From: Flavobacterium psychrophilum
GTDB lineage: Bacteria > Bacteroidota > Bacteroidia > Flavobacteriales > Flavobacteriaceae
Reading direction: 5' to 3'
NCBI GenBank assembly: GCA_945860385.1
Contig: CAMAQD010000015.1
Location: forward strand, 33,419-97,418
Length of the DNA stretch: 64,000 bases
Part shown: piece after piece, positions 58,737-64,000 of the stretch
Layout: the number at the start of each line of letters is the position of its first letter
Numbering within the stretch: position 1 is the first letter of the stretch
The notes under the pieces: generated by a model
Told to the model about the DNA's origin: nothing
Database searches by the model: none
The model's input: only the letters and a program-made list of their open reading frames with translations
Made by a program: the position numbers and the translations under genes

Positions 58737-61147
58737 GAAACCCAATAGTAATCAATCAAAGCCATTTATTTCCAATAAAAAGATACCCTAAAAACAGCGC
58801 TGATATTGGAATAAATTTTCAAAAAACCGAAATCAAATTGCCTGAAATTTTATTTATTTCCACTTTTCCTCCCAGAGAATGTGGCATAGCAACCTATTCG
58901 CAAGATTTAATTTTTGCCCTAAATAATAAATTTTCTAAATCATTTAACATCAGAATTGCTGCTTTAGAATCACAAAACGAAAAACATATTTATACAGATG
59001 ACGTTTATACCGTTTTAGAAACAGACAATCCCAGTTCTTATGCAGCATTAGCCCTGAAAATTAATAATAATCATGCAATCGAAATTGTTTTAGTTCAGCA
59101 CGAATTTGGTTTGTTTAGAGGAAATGAAGATGATTTTATTTCATTTTTGAAATGCATTCATAAACCCATAATTTTAGTTTTCCATACTGTTTTACCAAAT
59201 CCTTCGGAAAAACTAAAAAGTCAGGTTCAAGCCATCAATAGTATGATTGATTCTTTTGTGGTGATGACTAATTCGTCTTCAAAAATATTACAAAATGATT
59301 ATGATGTTTTGCAGGATAAAATCACGGTAATTCCACACGGAACGCATTTAGTAGAACATTCAAACAAAGAAGTTCTTAAAGAAAAATACAATTTGTCGGG
59401 TAAAAAAATCATTTCAACCTTTGGTTTATTAAGCTCCGGAAAATCTATCGAAACGTCTATTGATGCTTTACAAACTATTATCAAAGAACAACCCGATGTA
59501 TTATTTCTCATTATCGGAAAAACACATCCAACAGTTTTTAAAAACGAAGGCGAAAAATATAGAACTTCCTTAGAAGATAAAATTGTTGTTTTGAATTTGC
59601 AAAACAATGTAAAATTCATCAATAAATACTTGCCGCTTGATGAGCTATTAGAATACTTACAACTTACGGATATTTATCTTTTTACGTCCAAAGATAGGAA
59701 TCAGGCAGTGAGCGGCACATTTGCTTACGCCATCAGTTGTGGTTGCCCTATAATTTCTACGCCAATTCCACATGCTGTCGAAGTTTTGCAGGATGGAATC
59801 GGGATAATAATTGATTTTGAAAATCCAAAACAATTAGCAAAAGAAGTAATTCATTTGTTGAACGATGACCAATTACGCAAAAATATTACAGCCAATGGCA
59901 TTCATAAATTAGCCCCAACCGCTTGGGAAAATTCTGCTATTGCACATGCTTTTTTGATTGAAAAAACAGCAGTTCATGCTTCAACTTTGCATTATAGAAT
60001 TCCTAAAATTAATCTCAATCATTTCAAAAATTTGACAACACCCTTTGGAATGATTCAGTTTTCAATCATCAATCAGCCCGATTTAGATTCGGGATATACC
60101 ATCGATGATAACGCAAGGGCATTGGTAGCGATGTGTCAGCATTTTGAATTATCAAAAGATACAACGGATTTAGAATACATCAACCGTTATTTTAACTTTA
60201 TAAAATACTGCTACCAAGCGGACGGGACTTTCTTGAATTACATCAATAAAAACAAAAAGTTTACCAAACAAAACAGCGAAAATCTCGACGATGCGAACGG
60301 AAGAACAATCTGGGCCTTGGGATACCTAATTTCTTTGGGCGAAATTTTGCCAACAAAATTATATGATGACGCTGTATTAGCTATGGAACTAGGATTGAAA
60401 AATGTCCATAAAATTACTTCTACTCGATCTATGGCTTTCATCATAAAAGGGATTTATTATAGTAACCTGAAAAACGAATCTATTCAAAATGTGCTTTTAC
60501 AACAACATCTTGCCGACAAATTGGTGCAAATGTTTAAGCATGAAGCAAAAGAAGACTGGCAATGGTTCGAAAGCTATCTTACTTATGCCAATAGTATTCT
60601 ACCAGAAGCGATGCTTTGTGCCTACTTGTCAACTGGTGTGAACTCCTATAAGAATATTGCCAAAAAATCATTTGATTTCTTATTATCAAAAATTTATAGA
60701 AACAATAGTATAAAAGTGGTATCTAACAAAGGTTGGCTGGCCATTGGCGAGAAAATAAATCCTGAAAAAGTAGGCGGCGAACAACCTATTGACGTGGCTT
60801 ATACCATTATGGCTTTGAGCAAATATTACAATACTTTCAAAGAAGAAAAGTATTTGCGAAAAATGAAAATTGGTTTCAACTGGTTTTTGGGAGACAATCA
60901 TTTACATCAAATCATATATAATCCTTGCACTGGGGGTTGTTATGATGGGCTAGAAGACACATACGTCAATTTAAATCAAGGAGCCGAATCAACCGTAAGT
61001 TATTTGATGGCAAGACTTACAATGGAAAAACATTTGAAAGAGAAAGTATCTAAAAAATCGACTAAAATGATAGTGCCCAGAAAAAACAAATTGAAATCAA
61101 ATGTTAGAATTTCGAGTGTTGAAACCAAAAAGCTAGGAATTATATAA
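58733..61147 (+). CDS. Glycosyltransferase GT4 fused to a helical-barrel domain
   Basis: An 804-aa protein. The GT4 part (about 40-415) has FPPRECGIATYSQDL at the start, HGTHLVEH, FGLLSSGKSIETSI, and GTFAYAISCGCPIISTPIPHAVEVL (two pieces) with the acidic residues of the donor site weak. The C-terminal part (about 440-770) is alpha/alpha-barrel-like: DSGYTIDDNARALVAM, DANGRTIWALGYLIS, GEQPIDVAYTIMALSKYY, as in six-hairpin glycosidase-like proteins. It probably elongates and handles a glycan together with the GH130 protein. The last 11 bases of the gene (61137-61147) form the first half-site of regulon site 6. Confidence 0.85.
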   Translation: MRNPIVINQSHLFPIKRYPKNSADIGINFQKTEIKLPEILFISTFPPRECGIATYSQDLIFALNNKFSKSFNIRIAALESQNEKHIYTDDVYTVLETDNPSSYAALALKINNNHAIEIVLVQHEFGLFRGNEDDFISFLKCIHKPIILVFHTVLPNPSEKLKSQVQAINSMIDSFVVMTNSSSKILQNDYDVLQDKITVIPHGTHLVEHSNKEVLKEKYNLSGKKIISTFGLLSSGKSIETSIDALQTIIKEQPDVLFLIIGKTHPTVFKNEGEKYRTSLEDKIVVLNLQNNVKFINKYLPLDELLEYLQLTDIYLFTSKDRNQAVSGTFAYAISCGCPIISTPIPHAVEVLQDGIGIIIDFENPKQLAKEVIHLLNDDQLRKNITANGIHKLAPTAWENSAIAHAFLIEKTAVHASTLHYRIPKINLNHFKNLTTPFGMIQFSIINQPDLDSGYTIDDNARALVAMCQHFELSKDTTDLEYINRYFNFIKYCYQADGTFLNYINKNKKFTKQNSENLDDANGRTIWALGYLISLGEILPTKLYDDAVLAMELGLKNVHKITSTRSMAFIIKGIYYSNLKNESIQNVLLQQHLADKLVQMFKHEAKEDWQWFESYLTYANSILPEAMLCAYLSTGVNSYKNIAKKSFDFLLSKIYRNNSIKVVSNKGWLAIGEKINPEKVGGEQPIDVAYTIMALSKYYNTFKEEKYLRKMKIGFNWFLGDNHLHQIIYNPCTGGCYDGLEDTYVNLNQGAESTVSYLMARLTMEKHLKEKVSKKSTKMIVPRKNKLKSNVRISSVETKKLGII

Positions 61148-61197
61148 ATTTTATCCAAAGTTATGTAACATTCTAACAATCAGTTTTTAGAAATTTA
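61137..61197 (+). promoter_or_regulatory. Regulon site 6: before dps, overlapping the preceding stop codon
   Basis: Half-sites GAATTATATAA (61137-61147, ending in the GT4 stop codon) and AAGTTATGTAA (61158-61168), 21 bp apart, then GAAATTTA (61190-61197), 22 bp on. The predicted dps leader is about 145 bases. Confidence 0.75.
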
Positions 61198-61346
61198 CAG
61201 TATAGAAATAACAGAAGTTTATTTCTTAAAAAACAGTCAATGTCGTTTCGTCAAGAGAAGAAGCTACTCACCAATAAAAAATTATTGGTACTAACAAATG
61301 ACTTTGATGTTTTTTAAATTATTCAAGAATTTAAAACAATATTAAT

Positions 61347-61820
61347 ATGATACCAAAAATTGGGATTACAGAAGATCATTTGCAAAAAGCGAACGCATTG
61401 CTTTCTGTTGTTTTGGCAGATGAAATGACGCTTTATGTTAAAACAAGAAAATTTCACTGGAATGTAGCCGGACAAAGTTTTATGGAATTACATAAATTAT
61501 TCGAATCACAATATACTGAACTCGAAGCTATCATTGATACAGTGGCAGAACGCATCGGTAAATTGGGTGGTAAAACTATTGGGACTATGAACGAATTTGC
61601 ACTCCTTGCCCGGATTGTGGAGCATCCAAACCAATACCCTGTTCAGAAAACAATGCTCACAGAGCTTTTAGCAAATCACGAATCTCTTATTGCTGAATTG
61701 CGAAAAGACATCGATTTATCTACAGAAGAACATCATGATGCCGGAACAGCGGATATGTTGACTGGAATTATGCAACAACATGAAACCATAGCCTGGATTT
61801 TAAGAAGGTATTTGGCTTAA
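61347..61820 (+). CDS. dps: Dps family DNA-binding miniferritin
   Basis: A 157-aa ferritin-like protein. Ferroxidase-site residues are in KTRKFHWNVAGQSF (His/Trp near 37) and in LFESQYTELEAIIDTVAERI (Asp/Glu near 55-72), shared between subunits of the 12-mer. A helical C-terminus ends MQQHETIAWILRRYL. It oxidises and stores iron and protects DNA in starvation or oxidative stress. It carries regulon site 6, as expected for a stress gene. Confidence 0.95.
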   Translation: MIPKIGITEDHLQKANALLSVVLADEMTLYVKTRKFHWNVAGQSFMELHKLFESQYTELEAIIDTVAERIGKLGGKTIGTMNEFALLARIVEHPNQYPVQKTMLTELLANHESLIAELRKDIDLSTEEHHDAGTADMLTGIMQQHETIAWILRRYLA

Positions 61821-61859
61821 AATAAAAAAATAATTTGCTAAAATTGTTTTTTTTGGTTG

Positions 61860-61891
61860 GCGGCTGTCTTTTGAAGACAGTCGCTTTTTTT
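61860..61891 (+). terminator. Rho-independent terminator
   Basis: GCGGCTGTCTT / AAGACAGTCGC (one G-T), 3-base loop, T-run, after dps. Confidence 0.88.
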
Positions 61892-61929
61892 GTGGAATTT
61901 AGACATTGTGTTTTTTAATAAAAAAGAGT

Positions 61930-61991
61930 AAATAATATAACTTATATCCAAAGTTATGTAACACTTACTGCGCGCCAATGGCCCACCTTTA
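61930..61991 (+). promoter_or_regulatory. Regulon site 7: before the eRF1-like gene
   Basis: Half-sites AAATAATATAA (61930-61940) and AAGTTATGTAA (61951-61961), 21 bp apart, then CACCTTTA (61984-61991), 23 bp on. The second half-site with its flank (ATCCAAAGTTATGTAACA) is identical to that of site 6. Confidence 0.8.
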
Positions 61992-62052
61992 CCTTTCGAT
62001 AATTTCGAATTTACAATGGCAAATAATCGAATAGAAAAGAAAAAATGTAAAG

Positions 62053-62436
62053 ATGAAAACTACTAAAAAATTAGGAATATGGATCGATTATTCCACAGCC
62101 AATTTAATTGAATATAATATGGATTCCTACGAAATAAAAAGCATTGATTCTGGATTTTCATTTGAAGAAATAAATGAAGTTTTAAACAATAATAAATGCT
62201 TAATAGACAATAAAGAGAACCAACAACTATCTAAATATTTTAAAAGAATAGCAGAGCAACTTAAGGAATACAATGAACTGGTACTTTTCGGATCAACAGA
62301 TGCCAAAGTCGAATTGAATTCGATTTTGAAAGAAGAAGAATTATTCCAAAAGATAAAAATCGAAATAAAAAATACCGCTAAAATGACTGATAATCAAAAA
62401 AAATCTTTTGTAAAAAGTTATTTTTCATTAACCTAG
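62053..62436 (+). CDS. eRF1-like / translational machinery-type protein
   Basis: A 127-aa protein: LGIWIDYSTANLIEYNMDSY at the start (the eRF1 domain-1-like opening), a central helix (LSKYFKRIAEQLKEYNELVLFG) given as two pieces, and LFGSTDAKVELNS. This resembles bacterial eRF1-like proteins without the release GGQ motif; a role at ribosomes in stress is possible but unproven. It is followed by MlaE/MlaF 50 bases later, so all three may form one transcription unit. Confidence 0.7.
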   Translation: MKTTKKLGIWIDYSTANLIEYNMDSYEIKSIDSGFSFEEINEVLNNNKCLIDNKENQQLSKYFKRIAEQLKEYNELVLFGSTDAKVELNSILKEEELFQKIKIEIKNTAKMTDNQKKSFVKSYFSLT

Positions 62437-62485
62437 TCATTAAACACTTAGAAACAATATTACTATAATATAAAACCAAACTATT

Positions 62486-63244
62486 TTGACTCTATATCTA
62501 AAAAATGTTTTTAATGATGCGGGCAACATGACCCAGTTTGCCTTGAGATTTTTTAAAGAAATTTTCAGACCTCCTTTTCAATTCAGAGAATTTGTAAGAC
62601 AATGCTTTGCCGTAGGATACAAAACTTTGCCATTAATTAGCATCACAGGCTTTATAATGGGATTGGTTTTGACCATTCAATCGCGACCAACTTTGCTAAA
62701 ATTTGGCGCGGAATCCTGGCTACCTAGTATGGTTTCGTTATCGTTAATCCGTGAAATTGCTCCCGTTGTAACCGCATTGATTTGTGCCGGAAAAATAGCT
62801 TCGGGTATTGGAGCTGAATTGGGTTCAATGAAAGTAACCGAGCAAATAGATGCGATGGAAGTGTCGGCAATAAACCCTTATAAATATTTAGTGGTTACCA
62901 GAATTTTAGCAACCACACTTATGGTACCGCTTTTGGTGCTTTATGCTGATTTTATTGGTATTTATGGTGGATATGTAGGGTACAATATTCACGGAAGCAT
63001 GACTTTATTTCGATATTTCTCGGATGTACTGGAACACGTAGAATTTTTAGATTTTTTCCCCGCAGTAATCAAAACCTTTTTCTTTGGTTTTTTTATAGGC
63101 TTAATTGGTTCTTATAAAGGTTTTAATGCTTCAAACGGAACAGCTAGTGTTGGAATAGCGGCAAACGAAGCGGTGGTTGCGGCCTCGCTTTCAGTATTTA
63201 TTATCGATATGATGGCAGTTCAACTAACCGATTTACTTTTCTAA
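62486..63244 (+). CDS. mlaE: MlaE family lipid-asymmetry ABC permease
   Basis: A 252-aa permease with the MlaE hallmarks: FRPPFQFREFVRQCFAVGYKTLPL (two pieces), TGFIMGLVLTIQSRPTLLKFGA, SLIREIAPVVTALICAGKIASGIGAELGSMKVTEQIDAMEV (in pieces), and the late GFNASNGTASVGIAANEAVV. It is one half of the inner-membrane pump that moves phospholipids between membranes. Start is a TTG at 62486; an internal ATG at 62528 would drop 14 residues. MlaF follows after 4 bases. No MlaD gene is visible before the window ends. Confidence 0.92.
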   Translation: MTLYLKNVFNDAGNMTQFALRFFKEIFRPPFQFREFVRQCFAVGYKTLPLISITGFIMGLVLTIQSRPTLLKFGAESWLPSMVSLSLIREIAPVVTALICAGKIASGIGAELGSMKVTEQIDAMEVSAINPYKYLVVTRILATTLMVPLLVLYADFIGIYGGYVGYNIHGSMTLFRYFSDVLEHVEFLDFFPAVIKTFFFGFFIGLIGSYKGFNASNGTASVGIAANEAVVAASLSVFIIDMMAVQLTDLLF

Positions 63245-63248
63245 AACT

Positions 63249-63983
63249 ATGGAAGCACAACCTATTGTAGCTATTACGAATTTGTATAAATCTTTCGGTG
63301 ATAACGAAGTTCTAAAAGGAATAAACATCACGGTTCAAAATGGAGAAAATTTGGTTATTCTAGGACGTTCTGGTTCAGGAAAATCAGTAACCATAAAATG
63401 TTTGGTCGGTTTAGTCAAAGCAGATAAAGGAGAAATCAAAATTTTTGATAAGGAAATTACCACTTTAAATAATAATGAACTCAACGAAATCAGGATGAGT
63501 ATTGGTTTTATGTTTCAAAATGGTGCTTTGTATGATTCGATGTCTGTAAGACAAAATTTAAGGTTTACATTAAAGCACCATACTGAAAATTTAGAGGAAT
63601 CTGACATTGAAAGTAAAATTACGGAGGCTTTAGAAAGCGTTGGCTTAGCGGAAGCCATAGACAAAATGCCTGCAGAACTATCGGGCGGAATGAAAAAAAG
63701 AATCGCATTGGCAAGAGCTATAATTATCAAACCAAAGATAATTTTATACGATGAACCAACTTCGGGTTTAGACACAATTACATCCAGAGAAATTAGTGAA
63801 TTGATACTTTCAGTTCAAAAAAAATACAAAACAAGTTCTATCATAATTACCCACGATATGGCTTGTGCAAAAACAACAGGCAATCGGATTTTGATCCTTC
63901 AAGAGGGACAAATCAAAGCCGAAGGTACCTATGCCGAATTAGAAGAAAGTGAAGATGAATGGGTGCACTCCTTTTTTATATAA
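63249..63983 (+). CDS. mlaF: MlaF family ABC ATPase
   Basis: A 244-aa ATPase. Walker A GRSGSGKSV (near 38), Q-loop GFMFQNGALYDSMSV, signature ELSGGMKKRIALARA (near 140, the GGMKKR form of MlaF/MKL), Walker B IILYDEPTSGLD and switch His in IITHDMA. It powers MlaE. The window ends 17 bases after its stop in an A-run, so MlaD or other partners may lie beyond. Confidence 0.95.
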   Translation: MEAQPIVAITNLYKSFGDNEVLKGINITVQNGENLVILGRSGSGKSVTIKCLVGLVKADKGEIKIFDKEITTLNNNELNEIRMSIGFMFQNGALYDSMSVRQNLRFTLKHHTENLEESDIESKITEALESVGLAEAIDKMPAELSGGMKKRIALARAIIIKPKIILYDEPTSGLDTITSREISELILSVQKKYKTSSIIITHDMACAKTTGNRILILQEGQIKAEGTYAELEESEDEWVHSFFI

Positions 63984-64000
63984 ACCCAAAAAAAAAAAAA

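Noticed and set aside
62452..62473. Possible eighth regulon site before mlaE
   Set aside because: ATAATATAA ends at 62473, but the position 21 bp upstream holds no TATAA-type half-site.
63984..64000. A-run at the end of the window as a biological feature
   Set aside because: Too short and cut by the window edge to interpret; it could be a terminator flank or an end artefact.

Overview
The window is a low-GC chromosomal segment of a Flavobacterium-like bacterium (Bacteroidota, Flavobacteriaceae). The reasons are the AT-rich coding, Bacteroidota -7 boxes of the form TAnnTTTG, a type IX secretion C-terminal sorting signal, TonB-dependent uptake, many short-signal lipoproteins, and families typical of this group (DUF4252, DUF4369, DUF5362, DUF2805/TIGR03643). 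An ice-binding protein (DUF3494) points to a cold or frozen habitat. No phage, insertion sequence, plasmid gene or CRISPR array was recognised. Names rest on motifs read by eye; no database was searched.

Layout. 1-3.2 kb: a periplasmic GMC dehydrogenase module (subunit 3, flavin subunit, beta-propeller). 3.6-12.6 kb: envelope and housekeeping genes (DUF1800/DUF1501 pair, aquaporin, AlkB-like dioxygenase, sterol-desaturase-like hydroxylase, M61 peptidase). 12.7-16.3 kb, mostly minus strand: DUF5362 protein, tRNA-Thr and an idi-queD-bcp-manA operon. 16.5-25.9 kb: MsrB-MsrA lipoprotein, glycogen-synthase-like GT4, SDR, VOC, cyclophilin, twin rhodaneses, FKBP lipoprotein, S4 protein, phosphoribosyltransferase, shikimate kinase. 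26.0-26.6 kb: tRNA-Lys x3 and tRNA-Leu. 26.8-30 kb: TPR, DUF4252 and S41 peptidase genes. 30.1-36.3 kb: a corrinoid-uptake locus with a cobalamin riboswitch, a BtuB-like receptor, a T9SS cargo protein and BtuFCD-like ABC genes. 36.3-41.3 kb: TrmL, RluE-type synthase, RmuC, YceI, TIGR01777 epimerase. 41.4-45 kb: TetR - AarF kinase - DUF2805 - SDR - FolE operon. 45-48.3 kb: hydrolase, GNAT-like protein, a low-complexity protein and an NTF2-like lipoprotein.

The most interesting part is 48.5-62 kb. Seven transcription units here share one promoter architecture: two direct half-sites (core T[A/G]TAA) exactly 21 bp apart, followed 22-23 bp later by a degenerate -7 box (nAnnTTT[A/G]). They precede an outer-membrane phospholipase A, an AraC-family regulator (likely autoregulated) with a downstream giant hybrid histidine kinase and response regulator, the ice-binding protein, a small membrane protein, a GH130-GT4 pair, a Dps miniferritin, and an eRF1-like protein followed by MlaE/MlaF. 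I infer a compact envelope/cold/starvation regulon controlled by the local AraC-type protein.

Other notable structures are a 63-bp tandem repeat coding a long coiled coil inside the histidine kinase, a 14-bp inverted repeat bracketing the first tRNA-Lys, two related palindromic intergenic repeats (17.8 and 22.1 kb), and apparently leaderless promoters.
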